Shown: positions 42,870 to 55,100 of the stretch, piece by piece | Layout: the number at the start of each line of letters is the position of its first letter | Position numbering within the stretch: position 1 is the first letter of the stretch | Source of the DNA: Anoplolepis gracilipes | Taxonomy: Eukaryota; Arthropoda; Insecta; Hymenoptera; Formicidae | NCBI RefSeq assembly: GCF_047496725.1 | Contig: NW_027328675.1 | Location: 372,001-436,000 of the forward strand | DNA: 64,000 bases | Reading direction: 5' to 3' | Notes under the pieces: generated by a model | What the model saw: the letters and a program-made list of their open reading frames with translations, nothing else | Told to the model about the DNA's origin: nothing | The model's database searches: none | Position numbers and translations under genes: made by a program

Positions 42870-43660
42870 AGGTGGCGCAGGTAGATATAACGGAAGGCGA
42901 TTGGGTGCTGACGGCACAATTACAGGATGAGCAGCTATCACGGATCCGGACCATTCTATTGGAAAGCAGCAAGACGCACGAAACAAAACACTATTTTGAC
43001 AAATATATACTAAAAGACAACAGAGTGTATCGACGATTAAGCGATAAAACGATAGCGTGGGCGGTACCATGGGATGCACGCATGCAGATCTGCCGGTTAT
43101 GCCACGACGACGCAGGACATTTGGGTGTCGAGAAGACTCTGGAACGCATACAGCGGAATTACTGGTTCGCAGGTATGCGACGGTTCGTAACGAAGTACGT
43201 AAGGGCGTGTTTACACTACGCCTATTATAAGTATGTGAACGGTAAAAAGCAGTGTAAATTAAACCCTATAGAAAAGGTGTCGGTGCCATTCCATACGGTA
43301 CACCTCGACCACGTCGGTCTTTTTGAAACAAGCCATAGACAAAACAAATTTATTCTGGTACTAATAAACACTTTCACAAAGTTTGTTATCATAGAATCGG
43401 TAAGGAGTCAGAAGACGAGCTACGTGGTAAGGATGTTGACTAACTTAATACATTTGTTCGGAGACCCCAACAGAATCATAAGCGACAGGAGAATGGCTTT
43501 CACTTCCTTGACGTTTCATACATTCTGCGACACGTACGGGATTAAACACATGCTAAACGCAGTTGCTACCCCACGAGCGAACGGCCAGTGTGAGAGGTAC
43601 AATAAGACCATCGTACAGGCGCTAGCTACGACAACAGCGGGAATGGACTCTCGCGACTAG
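42821..43660 (+). pseudogene. Gypsy integrase
   Basis: MAHVDALSRNP marks the RNase H/integrase junction. An HHCC-like finger follows (CHDDAGHLGVEKTLERIQRNYW; the Cys pair is partly lost, CLHYAYYKY). The core has HLDHVGLF with Asp, ISDRRMAFTS with Asp, then NAVATPRANGQCERYNKTI with the Glu replaced by a shifted ERYN form. TAG 43658-43660 ends the frame, and further remnants run to about 44100. Confidence 0.82.
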
Positions 43661-44100
43661 GATAAATCCATTAAGCAAATACAGAGTGCTTTAAATACGA
43701 CACACAATAAAGGAATCAATACCGATGGCACTAATCGGTTGCGAGGTCAGAAGCCCCACGGAGGCACCCCTGTTGTCCTAGAATCAGGACATGATGCATC
43801 AGCTCAGCCTGGACGAGCTGTGTACATAGATCAAAACGCACATCGGACAGGAACAACAAGCGCAGAAGGAGCGATATGATAAGACTCGACGAGAGGCCAC
43901 CAAATACCACGACGGTGACCTGCTACTGGTACAGATCACGCGCGATCGGCAACGGATAGTAGTAAAAAACTACATCCTAAGTTCAAAGGACCTTTCCGAG
44001 TTCGCAAGGTCCTCTTTAATGACAGTTACGAAGTTGAGGACTTACGAGAAGGATCCAGACGAAGCTAAACGGTAGTAGCAGCGATACGAATAAAGTCTTG

Positions 44101-46395
44101 GATTACTATCCAAGGGGAGTAAGCGAAGGAGCCACAAGACGGACTGATCTCGGTCGACTCAACGGAGTTGAGTCAGTTAATATGGATTGGTCTCGGTTCA
44201 ACAAAGACGAACCGAGCTAGTCAACTTGATTCACCTCAGAACGACACAACGGAGTTATCTAAATCTTGACAAGGAAGATCTCGCCTCGAGGTCAAAGGGC
44301 CAGCACGAATCATTGGACAGGGAGGAGCCTCGAGATTACCAACAAAAATGTCTGAGGACAGACATCGGGACAGAACGGCCGAGTGCAAGGAGAATTCGGG
44401 ATAGTGCTCTTGAACAGCGCGCCGACGGATCCCAGCGCCACCGGACCGTAAAGAGAGATGGGACGAGAGAGGGCGACACGGGCGGACCCCCTGCAGGCCC
44501 TTCTCAGTAGGCGAGCGAACGTTTTGAGTGACGGGCGTATTGTTCTTTTTTTTACGAAAGAAGTCGTGTATTGTTCTTACGAAATATAACGCACTGTACG
44601 AAAGAGTTAACGTGTCGTGAGTCATTTCGGAAAGTAAAAAGCTGCAATATCATCTTTTAGCGAGTACTTTCTTACATATGCTTTAAACACAAATAATATT
44701 ATAACAAATATTTTTTTCTCAAGATAGACTTTTTTTTAGATTACGATTTTCTAAAAAATAATTTTTCATAACATTTCATATGTGTGGTGGCTATAATTTT
44801 AAAATAACAAAAATTCATAATTCTGTTTTTAAAAACGCTAATCAGCTTTTCTTATGTTAGAAAATACAATTTTGATAAAAAATATTTTTTATTGTATTAC
44901 ATATATTTTGTATTATTTTTCTTACTGTATTAAATTATCTGTAAAAGTAAACATTTTTCTTTAGAAATTTTTTGCATTCTAACATTAACTGGTTCGCTTT
45001 ACATATTTGTAAAGGAATTGGATAATGATGCAATAAATCCTGAAACAAAAAAAAATAAAATTATAAAATACAAAAAACGTAAAATGTAAAAATGTGAAAC
45101 TTAACTAACAATAATGTAATATGTATGTATATATATAATATATGCATGCGTATATTTAAAAAAAATAATAAAATATAGAAAAATATAAAAATAATAAAAA
45201 TATATAACAAAACTGTTTCGACTGACTTTTCGATTGATTGAAAACTTTCGAAACAAACCCCCACCACCGACCCGGCGGCGCCGAATGTTGGGGATGTCTG
45301 CGTTCTGATTGGTTGAGGGACGTGGCTGTCTGGAGAGGGAAGTGTTCTGATTGGTCTGTTCCATAGTGTCCATGTGTCTGATTGGGCCGCTCCATAGTGC
45401 CCATGCAGCGAATTGGCTCGTTCTATAGTGCCCATGCAGCGGATTGGTACGCTTCATAGTGCCCACCCTACTACTTATATGTATTAATGTTTATGTAAAT
45501 GAGAATATTATATTTTATATTTTTATAATTAATATTATTTTATTTATTTATATTTATTTCTTATATTAATATAATTCGTATATTAACTTATATATTAATA
45601 TTTACATTTCTTTCAGATTGTAACTTATTTACATCATTTAGCTATCTCTTTAATTATATCAATAAATATATTTAAAAATACTATTTGTGCTACTTTACTC
45701 ATAGACTTATTAATATTTCTTTTAACCGGATAATATTTCTTTTAACTTTAAATTGCTACACTTAACCCCACTCTCGGTGGGGGTAAAGAAAGGGTAACCG
45801 TCATAAATAAAAAAACGTGTAGTACGCAAAAACGGCGTCTGGATGCGGCGCTCTTGTATAATTAAGTAAAACATCTTTCCTGGAGACAAAGAGAGATAAT
45901 AAAAAATAATTGAACAAAGGTTTGGCTACCTGCTGTGCTATGCTATTGAAACTTTTCGACTAGAATAACGGGTCATCGAATCCCGACGTTCATTTATTGA
46001 GCGATAATAAAACAGAAATTTCGTGCGACTGATGTTGTAAAAGGGAAAAAGGGTAGTAGAAAGAAACGGAATGCGATTTAAGGTAAATCAATAAAAGTAA
46101 TGATATTACTCGCACATATAGAATGGAAAAATATTTTACAAAATTTATTATATATAATTTTTACATTATTATTTTACACTTTTATTTTTAATACTATTTG
46201 TTATTACTAAGTTTTTATATTTTTACATTATAATTTTAATATTATTTGCTATTATAAATTTATAAATTTTACAAATTTTTATTTATCACAATTACCTAAT
46301 ACATAAAATCTTTGGTGATTTACAATAAAATTACGGCTAATGGGTCGGAAAATATGCGAATTTGTTTAATGTAATAAAAAAAATAGAAGAAGACG
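44101..46395. other. Spacer: possible gypsy LTR, AT-rich DNA, CCAAT repeats
   Basis: 44101-44640 is mixed sequence with short imperfect inverted repeats (CGACTCAACGGAGTTGAGTC, 44153-44172) and could be the gypsy 3' LTR. 44640-45260 and 45480-46390 are AT-rich without genes. Confidence 0.4.
45304..45475 (-). repeat. 31-bp tandem repeat carrying CCAAT boxes
   Basis: ATTGG (CCAAT on the minus strand) recurs at 45308, 45350, 45381, 45412 and 45443. The last four are exactly 31 bp apart inside a repeat with CATAGTGCCCATG. Short minus-strand frames (MGTMER, HGHYG repeats) are products of the repeat. The array could act as a promoter for leftward transcription but no TATA/start pair is obvious. Confidence 0.6.
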
Positions 46396-49300
46396 CTACT
46401 CCGTATATCTATACGGTAGTGAAAACCGACTATTGATAAATCTTTGCTTTACCAATACCGGAGCGCATTCTTTTGTCTCGGGTCGCGTTACGATCTCGTG
46501 AAACGCAGTTCGCCGAATTGTGCTAAAATTTAATTTTATCGCCCTTGTAACTGTTTTATTTTCTTCTTCTTTTATATTTTCTCGTGATTTCTCGCGCTCT
46601 AATAATAAGTCTTTAATGCTATTAAAATTAATATGACGGGAGTTTTCAAAATTAAGGCTTATACCTGTAACTTTACAAATTTCGTATGTACGACCCTCGG
46701 GAGTACGTACAACGTAAGCGTAAAATTTAGACCCACCAGACACGAACGCCTCGATGTAGCTACCACGACTGTGGCTCTCGAGTTCGTCGGTCATATCTCC
46801 CAGAAAATTTCCCGTACGCGGCTCGTATTTGCCAGGCTCACCGGTGCTCACGTAAATGCACGAATCTGTATCGTAATATAAAACGCGACGATCTAAATGT
46901 TCTAAATAGGAATATAATTTCAAGCGCGCTTGTGCTGTCGTATATACAGCTATTACAACATTAGTTATCAGAGAAGATACGACGGCTTCCTGTCGCAGTC
47001 GCCACGAAACATACATCACCTCGTCGTTTACAGACAGTATATTAGTTATTTCGTGCTCCGGACTTGTTATTAGTGTTGCGAAATGCTGTTGCGTTTTAAT
47101 GATTTCGGTGTTGGGCATATTGGATCGCTGGCCGAATTTTCCCCAAAACGAATTTAAACAAAGTTTCGCGACCGACCGTAAACCGGTATTCCGAGCCATG
47201 TTATTTTTATTGAGAACGATATCTTTGGTTTCTTTGTACTCCCTCGTTCTTTAGCCGCGTCGTCGTTCTCGTATTCGCTCGGCCATCCGGTTGCCTCCTG
47301 CTTAAGTTGCAAAAATGAATTATATATTCGGCGAACAATCCGCCCTGTCGAGTCGCGTGATTATACTGGTTAACGCTGTATTGCCAAATTTTGCTTACCG
47401 ATGTCACGAAATAACCTTTTTCAACGGCCTTACGTAATTCGCGGATACTCACGTGCCGGTGAATTCGCAATCGCTAGCCTGATCGTGCGTACAGTCCGTC
47501 TGTGAAAATGTTTCGCAGCAACTATGACATAATGCGAATAACAATTTTCCGCGAACGCGATACGGAAGAACCGGATGAAAGAGATCACGGGGAGGAAGTA
47601 TCGTGCAACGAATGAGACCTTCGAGCGAGTCAAAATTATAACGGCCCCATTCTGATTAAAGCAGAACATTCTGCACCGACGTAAATATCCGGATGACCGA
47701 TTAAAAAATCACCTGTTTTTAATACGTAGGGATATAGAGAACATACGTCCACGTATTTTCTCCGTGCCTGTAACCTCTCATATCGCGTTACGATATTTCC
47801 CGTACGCCCGCCAAAAAACACATTGCGAGGATCGAGCGGTGGTGTTTCCACTAGAGGATGGTTAACGAGATATTCGCGCATCTTTCGATTATCGCGCATT
47901 TTGCGATCAAAGTCGCACTCCCACTTTTCTGAGTATCCCCGTTGACGAAGCCGCCATGACGTCGCGAGAGTTTGCTTGTAACGCGACTCGATCGTATCTC
48001 TGCGTTTCGCTGCCGACGAAAACGTTTTATCGCGATTTAAAGAAAAGTAGGGCACCCGTGCCAAAAACAACTGAAATTATAATACGCTCCGTTCTTTCGT
48101 TTCCTTAATACTCGTAGCCTCGAAGTATCCATCGACGAGCGTGCCGTCAACCGTGCGATATTCACGCACACGCCTCGCATGATTTATCGGATGGCCGAGT
48201 TCACGTTCCATCCGTACCAATCACTGCAGAGCTTTACGCGAATAATTACACGTTTTCCTGTATCCGCCTAGAGGAATAATACCGATTTCCTTCTCGCGTA
48301 AAAAGTTTTTACGGAAAACGGTAATGCACGTTGAGGCAATAGTTGTGCATTCCTCGAATGGACATACATTATCGCGGTTTATACAAATTTTTCTAAAAGC
48401 TATGCATGCTCGTCGAAGAATGTCAACGTCGGTACGACAATAACGAACGATCTCGCGTTGAAAATCAAATACGATGTTTTTCTGCGTCATTTCAGCATGC
48501 CATGCAAGAAAGCGTTCGCGCTCTTTTGATCTCATATTTCCAAGAGAATAATAATGTACGGCTGGTAACGGTCCGACATACGTTTGATTTTCGACAGTGT
48601 TAAACATATGCGGGAAAATACCTTTATCCGATGTATCCTCCAGCCCGAAAGCCTTTGACAATTCCGATAAACGCATGGGCATATAATTAATATTGTCGAT
48701 GAATTTTGTACGCCCTACCATTAAGACTAGTATCTTCGTGCCGTTTAAAACTACTTTTGGCTCTAACTGGCTTTGATGCTCCACTAAATATTGTAAAATA
48801 AATTGCGCGTCGAACGCTTTCGCATTATGTGCTATGCAAATAATTTGCTTGAAATTAACTAAAAGGCGCGTGACAAAATCAACAAATTGTTTAACCGGTT
48901 CATGCTGAAATATAAACTCCCACGTACCGCACCAAGGACACCACACGGACATGTCGTTTTCTTGCACACACGCCTCGCAAATTTGTTGCGCGATACATAA
49001 TGTCGGAATGTGCTTTTTCACGGATATTGTGCCCTCTAATGTCTCGTCTTGTCGCGTTTCAAATCGTAAAAAACAAACGCTATATGACCCTTTTCGCGGC
49101 TGCGCTCGTTCTGGTTCGCGTTATCAAATTTGCGCAGCGTATCTTTTCTTTCATTTGATAAGATCTCGGCCTTACCGCGGTCGTCGTAACCAACGCTGAC
49201 GACAATGACGAGGTTACTTCGGTAGAAAAATCATTAACGCGACGAAGAGGTTGCATATGACAAAAATGATTTTGCGACTGCTGCGACATACATAATTTGC

Positions 49301-50319
49301 AATAAAAAACCTCGCATTGGTGTTTTGAATTTGTATAAACAACACGCCCGCATTTATCGCAAAAATGTACAATGCTGCAAATACTCGACTTTGCGTTGTA
49401 AGATTTTTTAAGCAGATGTCGATCGAAACACAAAGTATCGTAAAACGTTCTGTTGCACGTCTCGCACTTTACGATTTCCGCGTCGGGCTTATCGCACGCG
49501 GGCATGGCGAAACAACACGGACATTTATGTGAATATCGGTGAGCACTTTTTTCGTTTCGAGAAGTCGTATTACACGCCGCGCAATAATCACGAGAACCGG
49601 CAGCGGCTTTTAAATTTAATATCGGATTATAATGACACGAATTCTCATAATACATGATATTTAAACGAGTTTTGTATTCGTGCCCGAGAGTAGCGAGCAT
49701 CGAGATTTCGTCGTACAGCAGTTTCACCCTGCGACCGAAAGTACTAAAATTGTAAACTACGATCGCGATATTACCACCAATACCGTTGGAAGCGCTCGAT
49801 TTCTTGAAGCCCGCAACCCTCTTCAGGAATCACGACACCGACGTTGCTCGTCAGCTGTAACGCTAAATTGCGTTGTAACGAGGAATGCTGGTATCTTATC
49901 GCATTCCATCTCGCGTACGTAATTTCCCGCGCTCACAATGAATCTGAGCTACTACGCGGAAAACATAAATTATCTGTATTTTTGATTAATAATATCGAGC
50001 GCTTCGTGATATCGTCGCGTGTTAATTTGATACGCCCGCGACCCGAGGGAACCGTGACGTTAAAAACTCTTATATTAAAATTTTGTGCGATATCGAGTCC
50101 ACCCGCACTCTGCGCTACCGAACTCACGAGACGCCAAATATTCTCGTGTGTAAAGTCACGTACCAGACGAAACGATAACCCCGCAGGCCCATGAGTCAAG
50201 TTTGGCGAATCAAACGATAACTCCACGTAATCACCCGATACGTACGATTGCAGAGCGTACGCATGAATCTCGCGGAATGCGTTTTCTAAAGACTGATAAA
50301 TACCGCTGCCTTCAGCCAA
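46396..50319 (-). pseudogene. Polinton-type protein-primed DNA polymerase B, broken
   Basis: Six collinear minus-strand pieces give one family-B polymerase. 50319-49933 is an N-terminal domain. 49727-49080 is a Cys-rich zinc region (CAACN, CPCCF, CETCNRTFYDTLCFDRH, CDKCG). 49021-48221 is the 3'-5' exonuclease, with HNAKAFDAQFILQYL (Exo II) and YCRTDVDIL (Exo III). 48070-47636 carries VDVCSLYPYV (motif A). 47470-47207 is an insert region. 47199-46396 has KLCLNSFWGKFGQ (motif B) and YYDTDSCIYV (motif C). Frame changes near 49900, 49050, 47570 and 47205 and stops around 48071-48221 inactivate it. It replicates Polinton genomes from protein-capped ends. Confidence 0.85.
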
Positions 50320-50406
50320 CGGACGTATCGCGATACTCGCTACCGATTACCCCGAAATGTTTAAATTTACGCATATTTTCCGATAATACGTTAATACATA
50401 TATATA

Positions 50407-52669
50407 CAGGGTGATTCACGTAACGGTCACCACGATTTTTGGGACATTTTCGCCAGTTTAAAAAAAAATTTATACAGTGAAACTTAATCTGCTTTACGCA
50501 AGCTACAACATGCAATAAAAAAATTCGTAAAAAAATTTTTTTTTATAAACAAATTAATGTTATTTTGAATTTTTTAAATGGAACCATCATATCTTTTTTT
50601 ACATAAATTGATTCCTCACAATATTCTGCATAAAAAAATTATAAGAATAGGATGGTCAAAAAGTGAATAGTTTACGAGATATTTTATATTTTAATATTAT
50701 AAAGGTGGTTCTCATAACGATCGCCACGGTTTTTAGAGCATTTACAATAATTTGACAAAAAAATGTCATTAATCAGAAATTTACCAATTTGTAATCATCA
50801 ACAAATTTAACAATAATTTAATTATTGCATACAATTTATTGTATGTTACATTTCAATTCAAAATTAACAATTTTAAAGCTTCTAAGCGTAATTCTTCGCT
50901 ATCAAGAAAGTTCGCTAAAAACGTAAATAGTAAACAGACTCGACTTTGTCCTTATGTTACCATGTAGCTTAGCTATTTTTCTAACCAGGAAATTTTTAGT
51001 TGTTGACTAAGTTGTAAGTAAAGCTAAATTGAGATATTATTGTGTCTAAAACTTGATATAATGACTTACTATTGTAATACGGAAAAAGTAGATGTTACTA
51101 GTATTTGGCGAGTGTAGAAAAAATGCACGCAATGCAGTGGCTTTGTACAGAGAACGATATTCAGATAGAGCTCATCCTTCTGCAAAATGTTTTATAATGT
51201 TAAGCGTTCTTTACGTTTATATGGCACGTTTCCATGTGTAAAACGTGTCAATCGTACTAGGCCAGTTACTAATGATAACAACGCCATGTTAGCACTGGCC
51301 AATTTTAAAGTTAATCCGCATACTTCTACTTGAGTAGTCGCTGCAGAAATGGATATATCACAAGCAAGTGTAATCAGAATTGCAAAGAAGAATAAGTATC
51401 ACCCATTCAAAATGACATTGGTACAACACTTACGCTTAACTGATGATCCTCGATGCCTACAATTCATCGCATGGCTAATCGCTACATATGAAGAAGACCA
51501 TGAAGTTTTGAATAAAATAATGTGAACAGATGAATCAAAATTTACAAATAATGGTATTGTAAACCGTCATAATCAACATTTTTGGACAACGGAGAATCCG
51601 CATTGGACTCGTGTGCATAATTTTCAAAACAAAATAAGTATTAATGTTTGGTGTGGCATTTTGAACGGTTATTTAATTGGACCGTATCTTTATGAGGAAA
51701 ACTTAACGTCAGATAGATATCTTCATTTTTTGTAATATTATCTGCCCCTTATGGAAGACGTTCCTTATGATACACGAAGAAGCATGTATTTTCAACAAGA
51801 CAGATGTCCAGCACATAACGCAGTAATAGTTCGAAATTATCTGAATACTATGTACGGAGATCAGTTGATTAGTACATATGGTCCATGTGGCTGGCCTGCT
51901 CGTTCACTGGATTTATCTCCACTAGATTTTTACTTATGGAGATACTTAAAGTCAGTCGTATACAATGAAATAGCGATTAATAGTATCGATGATCTTCGAG
52001 AGCGCATAATAAGAGCGTGCAGAAACGTTAAACGTTCCAGTTTAATTGATGCTACGCATAATAATTTATTGAAAAGAGCGGAACTTTGTGTTGCGGAAGG
52101 TGGAATGCATTTTGAACATTTACTTTAATTAGTTTGTTATTATTTTTATTTATTATTTACGTTTTTAGCGAACTTTCTTGATAGCGAAGAATTACGCTGT
52201 AGTTTAAAAATTGTTAATTTTGAATTAAAATGTAACATGCAGTAAATTGTATGCAATAATTAAATTATTGTTAAATTTGTTGACGATTACAAATTGGTAA
52301 ATTTCTGATTAATGACATTTTTTGTCAGATTATTGTAAATGCTCTAAAAATCGTGGCGATCGTTACGAGAACCACCTTTATAACATTAAAATATAAAATA
52401 TCTCGTAAACTATTCACTTTTTGACCATCCTATCCTTATAATTTTTTATGCAGAATATTGTGAGGAATTAATTTATGTAAAAAAATATGATGGTTCCATT
52501 TAAAAAATTCAAAATGACATTAATTTGTTTATAAAAAAAAAATTTTTTTATAAATTTTTTATTGCATGTTATAGCTTGCGTAAAGCAGATTAAGTTTCAC
52601 TGTATAAACTTTTTTTTAAACTGGCGAAAATGTCCCAAAAATTGTGACGACCGTTACGTGAATCACCCT
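50407..52669 (+). mobile_element. Mariner-like transposon (DD41D spacing) with long doubled terminal repeats
   Basis: It is bounded by CAGGGTGATTCACGTAACGG (50407) and its inverted copy ending CACCCT (about 52669), in TATATA flanks. Inverted similarity extends about 520 bp inward on each side (50407-50935 with 52145-52669). A second, inner copy of the terminal motif (GGTGGTTCTCATAACGATCG at 50704; inverted at about 52355-52375) gives a terminus within the terminus. Transposase lies between. Confidence 0.85.
51061..52128 (+). pseudogene. Mariner-like transposase, DD41D type, broken
   Basis: ATG 51061 starts a degenerate transposase. NARNAVALYRERY and a helix-turn-helix region (MDISQASVIRIAKKNKYHPF) precede the catalytic core. 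The core has TDESKFTNNG (first Asp; the preceding Trp codon is TGA near 51523), FQQDRCPAHNA (second Asp, about 51797) and WPARSLDLSPLDFYLW (third Asp, in SPLD). Forty-one residues separate the second and third Asp, the DD41D arrangement of rosa-like mariners. Other stops are near 51115, 51333 and 51735. The last 125 codons (51751-52128) are open. Confidence 0.85.
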
Positions 52670-52683
52670 ATATATATATATAC

Positions 52684-53490
52684 ATAGGGTGTCTCAAAAT
52701 GACCGTATCACCTCTTGAGTGCAGGTAGAGCGGGTTAAATGGAATAGAAAAGTCCTGTGCCATTTTGCGATTTTCAGAATAATTATTGAGAAATTAATTT
52801 ACAAAGATCGACAAATCCGGCGCGAGTATCAGCCCGCTGCAAAAAAGATGGCGAGAAGGACGGCCTACCACAAAGAGATGGCAAGAAAGACAGCCCACCG
52901 CTAGGCCGGTCGCTAAATTATAATCGTTAATCTATTGTTCTTATCAATGCTTCTCGTCTATGCCCTTGGGCATCCGCGAGGCAATGGCGCCTATTTACGC
53001 CGCGCGTGCTTAGCGACCGTCCTTAGGGCCGTCTTTCTCGCCATCTTTTTTGCAGCGGCCTGATACTCGCGCCGGATTTGCCGATCTTTGTAAATTAATT
53101 TCTCAATAATTACTCCGAAAATCGTAAAATTGTACAGGACTTTTCTATTCCATTTAAGTCGCTTTACTAGAGTAGTATTCCTGACGTAATTATAAGACAT
53201 TTTCTTCTTTACCAAAATTTTATTTAAAGCATAATTTTATGCTATAAGATAAAATAGTTAGCGACTCATGCGGCGGTAATCACCCGTCGGACGGTGAGCT
53301 GCGCCCGCGCTCGCGGTGCGCCGCGCCGCTCCTGCCTGCTTTCTATACTCGACGCGTGATTTGCTAACTATTTTTGCTTATAACACAAAACCTACGCTTC
53401 AAATCAAATTTTGGTAAAAGAAAAATTGTCTTAGAATTGTGTCAGAAATACGTCATTTTACGGACGGAAGGTTGTTCTGGGACACCCTAT
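52684..53490 (+). mobile_element. Foldback MITE with AGGGTGTC ends
   Basis: The outer ends AGGGTGTCTC and GGGACACCCT are inverted. Inside, a block at about 52725-52880 is inverted at about 53022-53165 (shared TTAAATGGAATAGAAAAGTCCTG, CAAATCCGGCGCGAGTATCA and GCAAAAAAGATGGCGAGAA blocks). A second inverted pair lies at about 53195-53260 and 53365-53420. No ORF. A relative is at 15,723. Confidence 0.75.
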
Positions 53491-53513
53491 ATATGTAAAT
53501 ATATATGTATATA

Positions 53514-54660
53514 TAGAAGGTGTCTGGTAACTAACAAACCAATACTTAAGGATAGATTTTCTGGTCAATTTCAAAATAATTTTTTCTCAGTGAAAATATC
53601 GAGACATCAACAATTTTCAACTTATAAGCGATTAAAAAAAGAGGGTTTTTCACAAACTAAACAATTTGAAGTTAAGGGGTTAGACCACCTTGACACTTTC
53701 AAAAAATCGATTTTTTTTGCTTAAAATATTCCTTATAGTCTTAAAAATGATATATATTAGATCGGACTTCGAAATCGCAAAAGAAAATGATGTTTCGAGT
53801 GAGTATAGTGAAGCGCGTCACCGTGTTGCGCTACGTCGTGTAAGCGGATTATCAAAAGAGCCTATTACCTGCAAAAGGACACTTATTCTTATGAATTTTT
53901 TTTTGTACCTGTACATGGCTGCCAAAATTTTAACCGTTATTTTATACACGAGGTCAGTTATAGAACGAACAGACGCCAAAGGGCCAAAAACGACGCTCAG
54001 CGTCAAAAATCGTTACGAAAAACTTTACGCGTTTTTGTCGAAACAGCATTTTTCAAAACGGCGGGCAGCATAACTTCGCTAATTTTTATCCGATCGACTT
54101 GAATTTTTACGCAGATCTTTATTTCAACATTATCTAGGACTGTATGTAGGATTTTTGCGATATCTTAAAAATTCTTGTCGCTATCGCTTTATTTCATTCA
54201 AATTTTTGAAATTAAAAATGACTTTGTTTTTCAAAATGGCTACGTACATCCCTAGTTTTGAATATGTAGCAAATAAATATTTTTGTTTTTTTGTTCTACG
54301 ACTAACCAGTGCTGAATAATCGTGTCCGCCGTTTTGCATGTCAATCAAAACCACGTACAAAAAGATAGCCATCACGCGCTTAATTTTTATATTAAATACT
54401 TTAAAAAATATTTTTTATATTCTTCAATATACTCATAATAAACACCAAAAAAGAATTTTTCCTTGTACAGTATAGTTTTCTTTAAAAAAATTCTTAAAAA
54501 TGCTTTAAAATTTGAGGCTCCAAGGTGGTCTAACCCCTTAAAAGATTAACAAATTTATTATATTCTTCAGTTAATTTCAGGTAGAGTTTAGTTTAATAAA
54601 ATTTTAATTTAAGGCTTAGTTATAAAGATATATAATGACAACGATTGGAAATTTGCAAAA
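53514..54660. other. Unclassified AT-rich element split by a MITE
   Basis: Begins AAGGTGTCTGGTAACTAAC after the previous MITE. It is interrupted at 53675 by the TTAA-flanked element and resumes at 54538. The other end was not found. Confidence 0.35.
53676..54537 (+). mobile_element. TTAA-flanked MITE (piggyBac-type target), 862 bp
   Basis: GGGGTTAGACCACCTTG at 53676 and its exact inverted copy CAAGGTGGTCTAACCCC ending at 54537 are flanked on both sides by TTAA (53672-53675, 54538-54541). This is the target duplication of piggyBac elements. The inside has no transposase; short plus and minus frames are not convincing. Confidence 0.85.
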
Positions 54661-55100
54661 AATGATTACCTCCTTTGTATGTGTTTTAATTGCCTTTGAA
54701 TCTTGTAATGAGCATTATCACAATTGATTTTGATATGACACAAATAACTTTATTCTCATTATAATTTGATGTATACAGTAACGGAGACAAAGGTGAAATG
54801 CGAACTTTTCGAATGTGTTAGCACGGTAGTCGATACTAAAAAAATATCAGGCCCGTACGTTTTCACAGGATAATATTGTATATTAACATACTTGTCAGAA
54901 ATACCGCTATATACGAATTATAGAAAATTATCGCAGTACCGTAACATACCGCGCGCCTTAACAAACTGTCAACTATCACTTATATAAACGCATAGATAAA
55001 TGTTTCATTTTACTTACTAAATTGAACCATGAATCATAAATAAATCATTTAAATAAATTAATCTAACATTTCAAGTTTCTGTCGGTAAAATGCAAATCTT
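54661..55100. other. AT-rich spacer, possible BEL B 3' end
   Basis: No gene. It could contain the 3' LTR of BEL B, but no second copy was found to define it. Confidence 0.35.

Larger units (their letters stand above)
40868..44100 (+). mobile_element. Ty3/gypsy element, internal part
   Basis: Starts in the gag knuckle region directly at the Transib target duplicate and runs through protease, RT, RNase H and integrase. LTRs were not resolved. The stretch 44100-44640 may be the 3' LTR. The element is distinct from the errantivirus: RT motif spacing is similar but it has no env. Confidence 0.85.

Noticed and set aside
46633..46881. 82-codon plus-strand frame opposite the polymerase
   Set aside because: Antisense shadow of the DNA polymerase palm region.
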